DNA of 64,000 bases from Saccharomonospora glauca K62 (GCF_000243395.2 NZ_CM001484.1:2537847-2601846); one strand, 5' to 3'. Positions 18,008 through 27,852 are shown, counted from the first letter of the stretch. A program made the numbers and translations. Notes: generated by a model not told the origin, from the sequence alone.

Positions 18008-18034
18008 CGGGAGCCCGGAAGATCCGGGCTCCCG
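18008..18034. terminator. Bidirectional terminator between convergent genes
   Basis: Perfect 12-bp inverted repeat (18008-18019 with 18023-18034) around a 3-base AGA loop. It lies 50 bases after the plus-strand stop and 20 bases after the trmI stop on the other strand. No T-run. Confidence 0.75.
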
Positions 18035-18053
18035 TCGGGATGCGTGGGGCGGC

Positions 18054-18887
<834 letters not shown>

Positions 18888-18958
18888 TCACACTCGTCCC
18901 GCTCCCGCCGCGGGGCGAGAACCGCAGGCGATGGTCGCAGATCGCGACCGAGGCCCAC

Positions 18959-20161
18959 TCACCCGGTCCGGAAGGTGGGGCCCGTCCCGTACCCCTCGGA
19001 GGCCGTGAGCGCGCTGTGCACGTCATCCTTGCGCAGGACCCCCGTCGGTTTGCCGTCACCGTCCACGACGAGGAACTGCCAGGTGGCCGCCTCGCCCACG
19101 TGCTCGGCGATCTCGTCGGGCGGGTCGGAGACGAGGAGCACCGTCTCCGCCCGGATCGGCTCCGCCGCCAGTTCGGCCGGGGAGTGCGGAGCGGACGAGG
19201 CCAGCCGCTCGGCGGCCTCCGAGTCGAGCAACCCGGCGGCCACACCGTCGGCGCGGACGAGCACGACGCCGCGTCCCGCGGAGGCCGCGAGGGCGTCCGA
19301 CACCGGACTTTCGGCGGGAAGTTGCAGGACGGGGCGCATGAGGTCGGTCAGGGACAGCCCCTCGGGCCAGCTCATCCGGTTGTCCGACGCGAACTCCGTG
19401 GTGGCGCCCATCGCCACGAACCACGCGGTGACCAGGCCCACCCCGAGCCGCAGCCAGCGGTCGTCACTGCCCTGCGCCATGCCCCACAGGGCCCAGCCCA
19501 GCAGCCCCACCGCCACGAGGGCTCCGCCCACGACCGCCACCCGAGTACCGAGGGCGCGGGTGCCGTGAAGCGCCCACACCCCCGACCGCAGCAGCCGCCC
19601 TCCGTCGAGAGGCAGGCCGGGAAGCAGGTTGAACACCCCCACCACGACGTTGGCCACCGCGCACTGCGCCACGAGCAGCCACACCGCTCCGTCGGCGGGT
19701 ACCGCCAGCAGCAGCAACCAGCACACCAGGGCCAGGGCGAGTGACACCACCGGCCCCGCCACCGCGATCAGCGCCTCCTGGCCGGGACGCCGCGGTGACC
19801 GGACGACCTCGGAGAGCCCGCCGAGCAGGAACAGACGAAGACGTCGCACCGGCATTCCCAGGCGCAACGCCACCACGCAGTGCCCGAGTTCGTGCGCGAG
19901 CACCGACACGCCGAGGAGTACGGCGAAGGCCCCGGCCAGCACGGCCGACAGCATCGGTCCCGCGTCGGGCAGCATCCTCGACACCAGCGGCGTGTAGAGC
20001 ACGACGACGAGCAGCGAACCGACCCACCACGACGGCGCGAGCAGCACGGGCACGCCGCCGATGCGGAAGAGCAGCATGCCACCGTCCGCGGAGCTCGGGC
20101 TCCGGGACCACTCGTCTGCGTACTCGCTCGTCGCGCGCACCCGTCGAGGGTAGAACGTCAC
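18959..20161 (-). CDS. Site-2-type M50 metalloprotease with C-terminal CBS region
   Basis: Intramembrane zinc protease of the SpoIVFB/Rip3 type, expected to cut membrane-embedded regulators. GTG start at 20161, 400 residues; a start about 30 residues in is possible. The zinc site HELGH lies in a helix around 90-94 and the third ligand in NLLPGLPLDGG around 173-183. About six hydrophobic segments cover 35-255. The C-terminal 130 residues look like paired CBS motifs (VSDALAASAGRGVVLVRADG; FLVVDGDGKPTGVLRKDDV), a regulatory nucleotide-binding element in this family. The substrate is unknown. It is divergent from the RecB-like gene. Confidence 0.9.
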   Translation of the reverse strand: MTFYPRRVRATSEYADEWSRSPSSADGGMLLFRIGGVPVLLAPSWWVGSLLVVVLYTPLVSRMLPDAGPMLSAVLAGAFAVLLGVSVLAHELGHCVVALRLGMPVRRLRLFLLGGLSEVVRSPRRPGQEALIAVAGPVVSLALALVCWLLLLAVPADGAVWLLVAQCAVANVVVGVFNLLPGLPLDGGRLLRSGVWALHGTRALGTRVAVVGGALVAVGLLGWALWGMAQGSDDRWLRLGVGLVTAWFVAMGATTEFASDNRMSWPEGLSLTDLMRPVLQLPAESPVSDALAASAGRGVVLVRADGVAAGLLDSEAAERLASSAPHSPAELAAEPIRAETVLLVSDPPDEIAEHVGEAATWQFLVVDGDGKPTGVLRKDDVHSALTASEGYGTGPTFRTG

Positions 20162-20261
20162 GCGTCAGGAGGCCGTTACGTGCGGCGTGTCGCCGGTCAC
20201 CTCTCGTCCGGGAGTGGACGCGCCGAGTCGCCGCGCACGCACCGTTGTCGTGGCGTCCGGT

Positions 20262-20275
20262 TACGCTGCCCGGCA
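20262..20275 (+). promoter_or_regulatory. -10 box for leaderless RecB-like transcript
   Basis: TACGCT at 20262-20267 is followed by seven bases and the ATG at 20275, with no ribosome site in between. Confidence 0.5.
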
Positions 20276-21189
20276 TGGCGAACGGGAGCACAACCACCGG
20301 CACCCCACACGCGGACCCCACCGGCGCCGCGGCACCGACCACGGAGGTACGCCGCCCCGCGCTGTCCCCGTCCAGAGCGAGCGACTTCAAACAATGCCCG
20401 TTGCTTTATCGCTTCCGCGCCGTGGACCGGCTCCCCGAGACACCGACCAAGGCACAGGTGCGGGGCACTCTCGTCCACTCGGTGCTGGAACGCCTGTTCG
20501 CGCTGCCGCGCGCCGAACGCACCGTCGAGGCCGCCAGGGAACTTCTCCGTCCCACCTGGTCGGAGCTCGCGGAGGAGAGTCCGGAGTGGAGGGAGCTGTT
20601 CACCGACCCCGAGTCGGCCGACGAACTCGCCGAATGGTTCGGCGCGGCAGAGAAACTGCTCGACTCCTACTTCGCGTTGGAGGACCCGCGCACCCTCGAC
20701 CCCGAGGCCTGTGAGCTGCACGTCGAGACCGAACTGAGCTCGGGCGTGCTGCTGCGGGGCTACATCGACCGGCTCGACGTGGCCCCCACCGGCGAGATCC
20801 GGGTGGTGGACTACAAGACCGGAGCGGCGCCGAGGGAGATCGGCGAGGCGAAGGCCATGTTCCAGATGAAGTTCTACGCCGTGGTGCTGTGGCGGCTTCG
20901 CGGCGTCGTGCCTCGCCAGCTCAAGCTTCTGTACCTCAGCGACGGCCAGGCTCTGGCCTACACGCCGGACGAGGCCGAACTCGCCCGCTTCGAACGCACG
21001 CTGGAGGCCATCTGGCAGGCGATCCTGCGGGCGGGGAAGACGGGCGACTTCCGGCCGAACCCGAGCAAGCTGTGCGGGTGGTGCTCGCACAAGGAGCTGT
21101 GCCCGTCGTTCGGCGGCACCCCGCCGGAGTATCCGGGCTGGCCCGAACCGGACGCCGGCGAGGAGTCGGCGCTGGACCGCGCGGACTGA
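20275..21189 (+). CDS. RecB-family exonuclease with probable Fe-S cluster
   Basis: Single-domain PD-(D/E)XK nuclease related to the C-terminal part of RecB/AddB and to Cas4. 304 residues from the ATG at 20275, chosen because of the box just upstream. The nuclease core shows GTLVH (His68), GYIDRLD (Asp165) and VVDYKTG (Asp179, Lys181). Four cysteines fit a 4Fe-4S site: Cys41 and Cys267, Cys270, Cys276 (CGWCSHKELC), the AddB/Cas4 pattern. No helicase and no cas genes lie nearby. Equivalent to Rv2119 by position. Its role in DNA repair is inferred. Confidence 0.9.
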   Translation: MANGSTTTGTPHADPTGAAAPTTEVRRPALSPSRASDFKQCPLLYRFRAVDRLPETPTKAQVRGTLVHSVLERLFALPRAERTVEAARELLRPTWSELAEESPEWRELFTDPESADELAEWFGAAEKLLDSYFALEDPRTLDPEACELHVETELSSGVLLRGYIDRLDVAPTGEIRVVDYKTGAAPREIGEAKAMFQMKFYAVVLWRLRGVVPRQLKLLYLSDGQALAYTPDEAELARFERTLEAIWQAILRAGKTGDFRPNPSKLCGWCSHKELCPSFGGTPPEYPGWPEPDAGEESALDRAD

Positions 21190-21218
21190 TCGTGGTTGAC
21201 GAACGGAGAGGACGACAC

Positions 21219-21998
21219 GTGGCGGAAACGTTCTATCTGTCCTTGGGGGACGGCCGGTACCTGCCCACCGAGCACACCGCGGGCCCGTGGACCCCCGATG
21301 CCCAGCACTTCGGCCCGCCCTCGGCGTTGCTGGTCCGAGCCTTGGAGGCGCTTCCGCAGGACGGCGAACGCAGGCTCGCCAGGGTGACCGTGGAGATCCT
21401 GGGCCCCGCTCCCCTGTCCGAACTCACCGTCTCCTCCGAGGTCGTCCGGCCCGGACGATCGGTGGAACTGCTGTCGGCGTCGTTGGCGGCGAACGACCGG
21501 GTCGTGGCACGGGCGTCGGCGTGGCGCCTGGCCGTCACCGACACCACCGACGTCGCCACCTCGGCGACCACCTCTCCCCTGCCCGCCGTGGTCGACTGCC
21601 CGCCGGCCCGCTGGCCGAAGGGCTGGCACGGCGGTTACCTCGACGCTCTGGAGTGGCGCGCGGCACGGGGAGCCGTCAACGCCGAGGGCCCCGCCGCGGT
21701 GTGGGCACGGCAACGGGTGGCTCTCGTGGACGACGAGGAGCCCAGCCCGCTGCAACGGGTGTTCACCGTCGCCGACTCCGGCAGCGGTGTGTCCAACGTG
21801 CTCGACCCACGACACTGGCTGTTCATCAACACCGAACTCACGGTGCACCTCCACCGCGAGCCCGTGGGCGAGTGGATCGGTCTCGACGCCGCCACCACCG
21901 TCGGACCACGTGGTTCGGCCACGGCCCTGAGCACTCTGCACGACGTCGAGGGGCCGGTCGCCTCGGGCGCGCAGGCGCTGCTGGTGCGCCGTCGCTGA
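21219..21998 (+). CDS. Acyl-CoA thioesterase-like double-hotdog protein
   Basis: Thioesterase-family protein with two hotdog halves, expected to hydrolyse acyl-CoA esters. The GTG at 21219 has GGAGAG about nine bases upstream and gives 259 residues. Features are GPPSALLVRALEAL and VTVEILGPAPLSELTVSSEVVRPGRSVELLSA in the first half, and HWLFINTELTVHLHREPVGEWIGLDA with a following GRGSA-like turn in the second. The conserved tryptophan-rich region is AWRLA. Starts 30 bases after the RecB-like stop and is probably co-transcribed. Substrate chain length is not predictable. Confidence 0.8.
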   Translation: MAETFYLSLGDGRYLPTEHTAGPWTPDAQHFGPPSALLVRALEALPQDGERRLARVTVEILGPAPLSELTVSSEVVRPGRSVELLSASLAANDRVVARASAWRLAVTDTTDVATSATTSPLPAVVDCPPARWPKGWHGGYLDALEWRAARGAVNAEGPAAVWARQRVALVDDEEPSPLQRVFTVADSGSGVSNVLDPRHWLFINTELTVHLHREPVGEWIGLDAATTVGPRGSATALSTLHDVEGPVASGAQALLVRRR

Positions 21999-22105
21999 CG
22001 CCGGACGATCCGACCGTTCCCCGACTCGCGCCGACACCGTAGCTGACTTTGGCATCGTTGATCCACTAACCTGCTCGCAAACCAGGAGACGGGAGCTAGG
22101 GCACT

Positions 22106-23035
22106 GTGCAGATCACTTCGGTGGTCAATCAGAAGGGCGGGGTCGGTAAGACGGCGCTCAGCGTCGGCACGGCCGCTGCCTTGGCCGAACGCGGTCGACG
22201 GGTGCTGCTCATCGACCTCGATCCGCAGGGACACGCCACCACCGAGATGCTGGGGTTGTCGGAACCACCTCCGGAGGCACCGAGCCTCGCCAAGGCGCTC
22301 ACCAAGACCTGGCGCGGGCCGATCGAGGAGCTGGTGGTCGCCCATCCCCGGTGCAACGTGGGGCGGGGCGGCGCCTTCGACGTGATCCCCACCTCGCCGG
22401 GCATGTTCGACCTGATCCGGCGGCTGGACCAGTTCCGGGTACCGGGGTGGCAACTCGCGCGGGTGATCCAGTTCGCCAACTACGACCACGTCATCATCGA
22501 CTGTCCGCCGGCGCTGGACGTCCTCACCAACAACGCGCTCGTCGCGAGTCACGGTGTGCTCGTCCCGGTGCAGCCCGACCGCACGAGCATCCGCGCGCTG
22601 CGCCTGATGCGGGAACAGATCAGCTACCTCGAAGCCGCCGTGGGACGACCACCCCTCATCTACCACGGTCTCGTCCCCGGTCTCTACCGCAGGCCGGTCT
22701 CCGCGTACGCGGCGGCGGCGCTGCGCGAGCTGGAGACCCTCGGCATTCCGATCCTGGCCCACGTTCCGCTCGGCGTCGTGGTGAACGAGGCCGCCTCCAG
22801 GGGCGTGCCGGTGACCACGTTCGCTCCCGAGACCGCCCAGGCGGCGGCGTTCCGGGAGATCGCGCGGGTGCTCGACACCGACACGGCGGCGTCGGCCACC
22901 CCACCGAACCCGCCCGAGCAGGAATTCGTGTTCGAGGAGTTCATCGCCGAGGTGTCGAGCACGCGCTCGGCCAACGACAGCGGCGCTCGACGTCGTCTCT
23001 ACGACCTGCTGCCGAAACGGCACCGCCCCAGTTGA
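22106..23035 (+). CDS. ParA/MinD-like ATPase without adjacent ParB
   Basis: Deviant Walker-type ATPase that forms dynamic dimers on DNA or membrane. GTG start, 309 residues. The deviant Walker A KGGVGKT is at residues 10-16, Walker A' LLIDLDPQGHAT follows, and VIIDCPP is the Walker B region. The C-terminal 50 residues (about 255-309) are an acidic then basic tail, unlike chromosomal ParA. No parB or parS-like palindrome is seen, and origin genes are absent, so this is an orphan paralogue positioning some other cargo. A CTGACT (22043)-TAACCT (22067) promoter with 18-base spacing precedes it. Confidence 0.88.
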   Translation: MQITSVVNQKGGVGKTALSVGTAAALAERGRRVLLIDLDPQGHATTEMLGLSEPPPEAPSLAKALTKTWRGPIEELVVAHPRCNVGRGGAFDVIPTSPGMFDLIRRLDQFRVPGWQLARVIQFANYDHVIIDCPPALDVLTNNALVASHGVLVPVQPDRTSIRALRLMREQISYLEAAVGRPPLIYHGLVPGLYRRPVSAYAAAALRELETLGIPILAHVPLGVVVNEAASRGVPVTTFAPETAQAAAFREIARVLDTDTAASATPPNPPEQEFVFEEFIAEVSSTRSANDSGARRRLYDLLPKRHRPS

Positions 23036-23054
23036 CCGTCCGGGGCGGTGCCGT
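23017..23054 (+). terminator. Hairpin terminator overlapping the parA-like stop
   Basis: Perfect 13-bp stem (23017-23029 with 23042-23054). The left arm is within the last codons and the stop codon lies in the 12-base loop. It also separates the convergent hisG gene. Confidence 0.65.
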
Positions 23055-23081
23055 ACCGCGCAAGTACCCTGCCGCCGACCG

Positions 23082-23927
23082 TCAGAGCCGGGTGGCGCGG
23101 ATGTCGGAGGCCAGAACCGCCCGCGCCCCGATCGCGGCGAGCTCGTCCATGATCGCGTTGACGCGCTTGCGGGGGACCATCGCCCGTACGGCGACCCAGT
23201 CGGTGTGCGCGAGCGGCGCGACCGTCGGGGACTCCAGGCCGGGTGTGATGGCGGTGGCCTTGTCCAACAGCTCCTTCGGGCAGTTGTAGTCCAGCATCAT
23301 GTACTGCTGCGCGAACACCACGCCCCGGAGTCGCGCGGTGAGCTGGTCGATCCTCGCCGACTTCTCGCCGCCCTTTCGGCGCACGAGGATGGCCTCGGAC
23401 ACGCAGATCGGGTCGCCGAACGCGACGAGGTTGTGCTGCCGCAGGGTGCGTCCCGAACCGACGACATCGGCGATCGCGTCGGCCACGCCGAGCTGCACCG
23501 AGATCTCCACGGCGCCGTCCAGGCGGATGACCTCCGCCTCGATACCGTGGCGGGCGAGGTCGTCCCGCACGAGCCTCGGGTAGGCCGTGGCGAGCCGCTT
23601 GCCCCGGAGGTCGGCAACCGACCACTCGCGGCCCGCGGGAGCGGCGTAGCGGAACGTGGAGCCACCGAAGCCCAGCGCCAGTGTCTCCTCCACCTCGGCA
23701 CCCGAGTCGAGCGCGAGATCCCGCCCCGTGATGCCGAGATCCAGCTCACCGGACCCCACGTAGATGGGGATGTCCTTGGGACGCAGGAAGAAGAACTCCA
23801 CCTCGTTCACCGGGTCCAGCACGGTGAGGTCCCGCTGCTCATGTCGCTGCCGGTAGCCCGCCTCGCCGAGCATGTCCGACGCCGGTCCCGCCAGCGCTCC
23901 CTTGTTCGGCACTGCGACCCGCAGCAT
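23082..23927 (-). CDS. hisG: ATP phosphoribosyltransferase HisG (long form)
   Basis: First and feedback-controlled step of histidine biosynthesis, joining ATP and PRPP. 281 residues from the ATG at 23927, chosen for its GAAGGA site six bases upstream. The long form carries its own ACT-like histidine-binding regulatory domain (about 205-281, [24 protein letters not shown]), so no HisZ is needed. Catalytic-half landmarks are [17 protein letters not shown] and the PRPP loop [12 protein letters not shown]. It lies 125 bases downstream of hisE on the same strand, as in Mycobacterium. Confidence 0.96.
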   Translation of the reverse strand: MLRVAVPNKGALAGPASDMLGEAGYRQRHEQRDLTVLDPVNEVEFFFLRPKDIPIYVGSGELDLGITGRDLALDSGAEVEETLALGFGGSTFRYAAPAGREWSVADLRGKRLATAYPRLVRDDLARHGIEAEVIRLDGAVEISVQLGVADAIADVVGSGRTLRQHNLVAFGDPICVSEAILVRRKGGEKSARIDQLTARLRGVVFAQQYMMLDYNCPKELLDKATAITPGLESPTVAPLAHTDWVAVRAMVPRKRVNAIMDELAAIGARAVLASDIRATRL

Positions 23928-24052
23928 GTTGGTGTCCTTCCTCACTGACCGATCGAACATCGCACCGTGGCCACGCGGTCACGGCGGCCACCGGCACCGT
24001 TCACTTCACCGGTTTCGAAGCGACCGCGCCACCCGATGAGACGAGACAACGC

Positions 24053-24316
24053 TCACAGATACCGGTAGACGTCCTCCAACGTGATGCCGCGGCCGAGCAT
24101 CAGCACCTGCACGCGGTACAGCAGCTGGGAGATCTCCTCGGCCAGCCGCTCGTCCGACTCGTGTTCGGCCGCGATCCAGACCTCTCCGGCCTCCTCCAAC
24201 ACCTTCTTACCCTGGGCATGGACCCCGGCCGCCAGTGCCTCGACGGTGCCCGACCCCTCGGGTCGTGTGCGGGCGCGCTCGGTCAGCTCGGCGTACAACT
24301 CGTCGAAGGTCTTCAC
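24053..24316 (-). CDS. hisE: Phosphoribosyl-ATP pyrophosphatase HisE
   Basis: Second step of histidine synthesis, cutting PR-ATP to PR-AMP. GTG start, 87 residues, all-alpha MazG-like fold. The metal-binding helix is [27 protein letters not shown]-like, with the E-x2-E...E-x3-D pattern visible across residues 41-60. The C-terminal end [11 protein letters not shown] is typical. It is a stand-alone enzyme, not fused to HisI. Upstream of hisG in the same direction. Confidence 0.95.
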   Translation of the reverse strand: MKTFDELYAELTERARTRPEGSGTVEALAAGVHAQGKKVLEEAGEVWIAAEHESDERLAEEISQLLYRVQVLMLGRGITLEDVYRYL

Positions 24317-24464
24317 AGCAGTGATCCTCGCATCCTCGCCTGGTTTCCCGTCGGGCGACCCGGTACCACTGGGAAGAGTGCGGTCGGTCGCGTAGTTGAC
24401 TTACTCGACGAAATCCACTTTGCTGATTTCCGCTCGTGACCGTGCGGCTACGGAAGGTCGTGGT

Positions 24465-25268
24465 ATGGATAACGAGAGGCTACCTGGCGAAATGATCGGC
24501 TCACAGCCCGGGCACGGGCAGCTTCAGGTGCGGTTACCCGATCATGTTGAGCACATCGACCAGGACATGGAATACTGTTCCGTCCTGATCGACGGCTCGT
24601 GGAGGAAGATCCGTTTTCACGACTACGATCAAATCTTTGCTATTCCCGGCCTTTACGAACAGCTATTCCACGACATTCTCGACTGTCGTTCTCCCGACGT
24701 CGTGGGCAAGCTTCTGAAAGAACAACTCCAACGGGAGAACGTGAGTGCCTCGTCACTGCGGGCGTTGGACCTCGGAGCGGGGAACGGGCTCGTGGGGGCA
24801 CAACTGCGCACGGTGGGCGTGGGCCACCTCGTGGGTGTCGACATCATCCCGGAGGCCAAGGACGCGGCCCTTCGCGACCGCCCCGAGGTTTACGACGACT
24901 ACCTCGTGGTCGACATGACCCGGTTGTCCGAGCAGGATCGGGACAAGCTCGCCGGACACGAGTTCAACGCGCTTTCCTGCGTGGCGGCCCTCGGCTACGG
25001 CGACATCCCGCCCGAGGCGTTCCGGACCGCGTTCAACTTCGTCGCCGACGGCGGGTGGATCGCGTTCACCATCAAGGACCGCTTCCTGTCGGAGGCCGAC
25101 ACCTCCGGGTTCGCACGTCTGATCGAGCGCGCGAGGGAGTCGGGGCTGTTGAACGTCCACCTGTCGGAGCGGTACCGGCACCGGCTCAACGTGCGCGGCG
25201 AACCGCTGCACTACGTCGCCCTGGTGGGCACGAAGCAGGCCGACATCCCGGCCGAGCTGCTGGCCTGA
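24465..25268 (+). CDS. Class I SAM-dependent methyltransferase
   Basis: 267 residues from the ATG at 24465, with GGAAGG seven bases upstream. The SAM-binding glycine loop is LDLGAGNGLVGAQL, followed by VGVDIIPEAK (acidic end of beta 2) and VVDMTRLSEQD. The N-terminal 75 residues (VRLPDHVEHIDQDMEY, FHDYDQIFAIPGLYEQLF) form a specificity region I do not recognise. Bases about 24400-24740 are visibly less GC-rich than the rest of the gene, which may mark a separate history of the 5' part. Substrate unknown. It converges with the HAD gene. Confidence 0.85.
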   Translation: MDNERLPGEMIGSQPGHGQLQVRLPDHVEHIDQDMEYCSVLIDGSWRKIRFHDYDQIFAIPGLYEQLFHDILDCRSPDVVGKLLKEQLQRENVSASSLRALDLGAGNGLVGAQLRTVGVGHLVGVDIIPEAKDAALRDRPEVYDDYLVVDMTRLSEQDRDKLAGHEFNALSCVAALGYGDIPPEAFRTAFNFVADGGWIAFTIKDRFLSEADTSGFARLIERARESGLLNVHLSERYRHRLNVRGEPLHYVALVGTKQADIPAELLA

Positions 25269-25276
25269 GGGAGGTT

Positions 25277-25963
25277 TCAGACGGAGCGTACGAGCTCCGC
25301 CAGCACCGTCGCGTCGACGCCGACCAGCGACGAACGGAACACCCTTCGTCGTCCGGGCGGCACGGGAACCTCGTTGGGGACGACGAGCACCGTGCAGCCC
25401 GCGGCGGCGGCGGACTCCGCTCCCACGGGCGAGTCCTCCACTGCCACGCATCGGGTCGGGTCGACTCCGAGCGCCCGCGCGGCCCGCAGGTAGGGCTCGG
25501 GGTTCGGCTTGTTCAGTCCGTCGACCTCGTCACCGCAGACGGTCACGTCGAACCTCTCGGCCCCGATGGTGCGCAACGCCAATTCGGTCAGCTCCCGCTC
25601 GGTCGAGGTGACCAGAGCCGACGGCACCCCCGCCGCGCGCACGGCGTCGAGGGCCTGTTGAGCACCGTCCCGCCACGGAAGTTCCTCGGCGAACATCTCC
25701 TTCGTCCGGGCGCGCACCCAGTCGGCGACCTTCGCCACGGCGTCGTCGTCGGCGGGCTTCCCGGTCACCTCCAGCAGGTAACGGCACGTGGCGGCCATGT
25801 TCGAGCCGACGAGCGTGGAACGCTGTTCGGGCGAGAGCGACCCTCCCAGCCATTCCGCCGCCTCGTAGAGCGCGACGTCCCACAGCTTCTCCGAATCGAC
25901 GAGCGTGCCGTCCATGTCCCACAGCACAGCGGCGACTTCGTCTACAGCGGACGATTTGTCCAC
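25277..25963 (-). CDS. HAD-superfamily hydrolase (beta-phosphoglucomutase-like)
   Basis: Haloacid dehalogenase-type phosphatase or mutase. The GTG at 25963 has AGGAGA just upstream and gives 228 residues. Motif I is VLWDMDGTLVDSE (the first Asp is the nucleophile), motif II is SALVTSTEREL, motif III the lysine in GLNKPNPEPY, and motif IV VAVEDSPVGAESA. A C1-type alpha-helical cap lies between motifs I and II. The DGTLVDS form suits phosphoglycolate or sugar phosphate substrates; which one cannot be told. Divergent from the PAC2 gene. Confidence 0.88.
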   Translation of the reverse strand: MDKSSAVDEVAAVLWDMDGTLVDSEKLWDVALYEAAEWLGGSLSPEQRSTLVGSNMAATCRYLLEVTGKPADDDAVAKVADWVRARTKEMFAEELPWRDGAQQALDAVRAAGVPSALVTSTERELTELALRTIGAERFDVTVCGDEVDGLNKPNPEPYLRAARALGVDPTRCVAVEDSPVGAESAAAAGCTVLVVPNEVPVPPGRRRVFRSSLVGVDATVLAELVRSV

Positions 25964-26105
25964 GTCTTCTCCTCGCTCCTCAGACGATCGCTCCGACACC
26001 GGCCACGCTGCCTGTCGACGGCGCGCGGAACTCCGCGCGCCCACCGACAGCCTACGGTGAGCACAACGAACCCCGACGGAGTCGGGCCGTACCCGGACAG
26101 CGCCG

Positions 26106-26119
26106 TAGGCTGGTGAGTG
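26106..26119 (+). promoter_or_regulatory. -10 box for leaderless PAC2 transcript
   Basis: TAGGCT at 26106-26111 is followed by seven bases and the GTG at 26119. A second in-frame GTG at 26113 would be inside the box-start gap, so 26119 is the better start. Confidence 0.55.
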
Positions 26120-27012
26120 TGAGCACGCCCTTCGATGACACGACACGGGAGCGGTCCGAGCCGAAACCGGTGATGATTGCCGCTTTCGAAGGCTGGAACG
26201 ACGCCGGTGACGCGGCCACCACGGCGATCGAGCACCTGCAGCTGAACTGGGACGCCGAGCCGTTGGCCGAGATCGACCCGGACGACTATTACGACTTCCA
26301 GGTCAATCGACCCACCGTGCGGCTGGTCGACGGCGTGACGCGGCGGGTGGAGTGGCCGACGACGAGACTGTCGGTGTGCCGCCCGCAGGGCTACGACCGC
26401 GATGTCGTGCTGGTGTACGGCCCGGAGCCCAACATGCGTTGGCGGGCGTTCTGCGACGAGTTGCTCTCCCACGTCGATCGCCTCGGCGTGTCCACCGTCG
26501 TGACGCTGGGTGCCCTGTTGGCCGACACGGCGCACACCCGTCCAGTTCCGGTCAGCGGCACCGCCTACGACGCCGACGCGGCGGTGCGCTTCGGTCTGGA
26601 ACGCAGCCGGTACGAAGGCCCCACGGGCATCATCGGCGTGTTCCAGGACGCCTGCGTGAAGGCCGGGGTCCCCGCGGTGTCGGTATGGGCCGCCGTCCCC
26701 CACTACGTCGCTCATCCCCCGTCTCCCAAGACGACCCTGGCGTTGCTGCGGAAGCTGGAGGACGTCCTCGACGTGCGCATCCCCCTGGGAGCGCTGCCGG
26801 AACAGGCCGAGGAGTGGCAGCGGACGGTCACCGAGATGACCGACGAGGACGACGAGATCAGCGAGTATGTCCGCAGTCTGGAAGAACGCGGCGACGCCGA
26901 GATCGTGCTCGACGAGAACAGTGGAGACAAGCTCGCGGCCGAGTTCGAGCGGTACCTGCGCCGACACGGCCCCGGAGGTACGGCGGGGCCGGGTGACTCC
27001 TCCGGCGGCTGA
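26119..27012 (+). CDS. PAC2-family protein
   Basis: Homologue of the archaeal/eukaryotic proteasome assembly chaperone fold and of Rv2125, whose biological role is not settled. 297 residues from the GTG at 26119. Landmarks are MIAAFEGWNDAGDAAT near the N-terminus, YYDFQVNRP, LVYGPEPNMRWRAFCDEL, and VVTLGALLADTAHTRPVPVSG. An acidic C-terminal part (DEDDEISEYVRSLEERGDAE) is probably helical. It lies 11 kb from mpa within the same syntenic block. A role in proteasome biology is tempting but unproven. Confidence 0.9.
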   Translation: MSTPFDDTTRERSEPKPVMIAAFEGWNDAGDAATTAIEHLQLNWDAEPLAEIDPDDYYDFQVNRPTVRLVDGVTRRVEWPTTRLSVCRPQGYDRDVVLVYGPEPNMRWRAFCDELLSHVDRLGVSTVVTLGALLADTAHTRPVPVSGTAYDADAAVRFGLERSRYEGPTGIIGVFQDACVKAGVPAVSVWAAVPHYVAHPPSPKTTLALLRKLEDVLDVRIPLGALPEQAEEWQRTVTEMTDEDDEISEYVRSLEERGDAEIVLDENSGDKLAAEFERYLRRHGPGGTAGPGDSSGG

Positions 27013-27027
27013 GCGGGCCTCCCGCCG

Positions 27028-27852
27028 TCACAGCATGCGTCGCACCGGCACCGCGCCCCGAGCGCGGCGCTGCCACTCCCGTGGGTAGCCGAGCGAGACC
27101 TCCTCGAAGCGCACCCCATCCACCTCGGTGGTGCGGGGAATGTGCAGGTGCCCGTAGACGGCGAGCTCCGCTCGGTACCGCACGTGCCAGTCGGCCGTCT
27201 CCTCGGTGCCGCACCACATCACGAACTCCGGATAGATGAGCGGCTCGGTGGGATGGCGATGAAGGGGCCAGTGTGACACCAGCACGGTGCCGTGGTCGGC
27301 GGGAATCCGGGCGAGGCGCTTCTCGCTGTACTCCAGCCTGCGGGCGCACCACTGCTGCCTGCTCGGGTACGGGTCGGGATGCAGGAGGAACTCGTCGGTG
27401 CACACGACGCCCGCCTCCCGCGCCTGCCGCAACGCCTCGGCCAACGGCACGCCCTCGGCGGGCGCGGCCCGCCAGCTGTAGTCGTAGAGCACGAACAGGG
27501 GGGCAACGGTCAGCGGGCGCTCCGCGTACGGCCACACCGGGAAGGGGTCCTCGGGCGTGAGCACGTCGATGCCGCGGCATCGACGTACGAGTTCCCGATA
27601 GCGGTCCTCGCCGCGATGCTGGTCGGGGTCCCGCGCAGTGGTCCACAGTTCGTGGTTGCCCGGCACCCACACCACCGTCGCGAACCGCTCCCGCAACCTC
27701 GCGAGCGTGTCGACGACCGTCCCCATCCGCTCCGCCACGTCCCCGGCGACGATCAGCCAGTCGTCGGGGCTCTCCGGCCTGATCAGGTCGACGAAGGACT
27801 CGTTACCCCGGTGCGTGACGTGCAGGTCGCTGGTCGCATACAAGTTGGGCAC
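27028..27852 (-). CDS. Metallophosphoesterase
   Basis: Calcineurin-like di-metal phosphoesterase, 274 residues from the GTG at 27852. All five family blocks are visible: Asp/His in YATSDLHVTH, GDV in IVAGDVAER, GNHE in WVPGNHELW, the histidine of LVSHWPLH and GHLH in AVYGHLH. A TACCGT box (27865-27860) stands seven bases before the GTG, suggesting leaderless expression. Residues about 95-200 are an insertion with two Trp-rich segments. The substrate is unknown; nucleotides or phosphodiesters are possible. Converges with the PAC2 gene. Confidence 0.88.
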   Translation of the reverse strand: MPNLYATSDLHVTHRGNESFVDLIRPESPDDWLIVAGDVAERMGTVVDTLARLRERFATVVWVPGNHELWTTARDPDQHRGEDRYRELVRRCRGIDVLTPEDPFPVWPYAERPLTVAPLFVLYDYSWRAAPAEGVPLAEALRQAREAGVVCTDEFLLHPDPYPSRQQWCARRLEYSEKRLARIPADHGTVLVSHWPLHRHPTEPLIYPEFVMWCGTEETADWHVRYRAELAVYGHLHIPRTTEVDGVRFEEVSLGYPREWQRRARGAVPVRRML

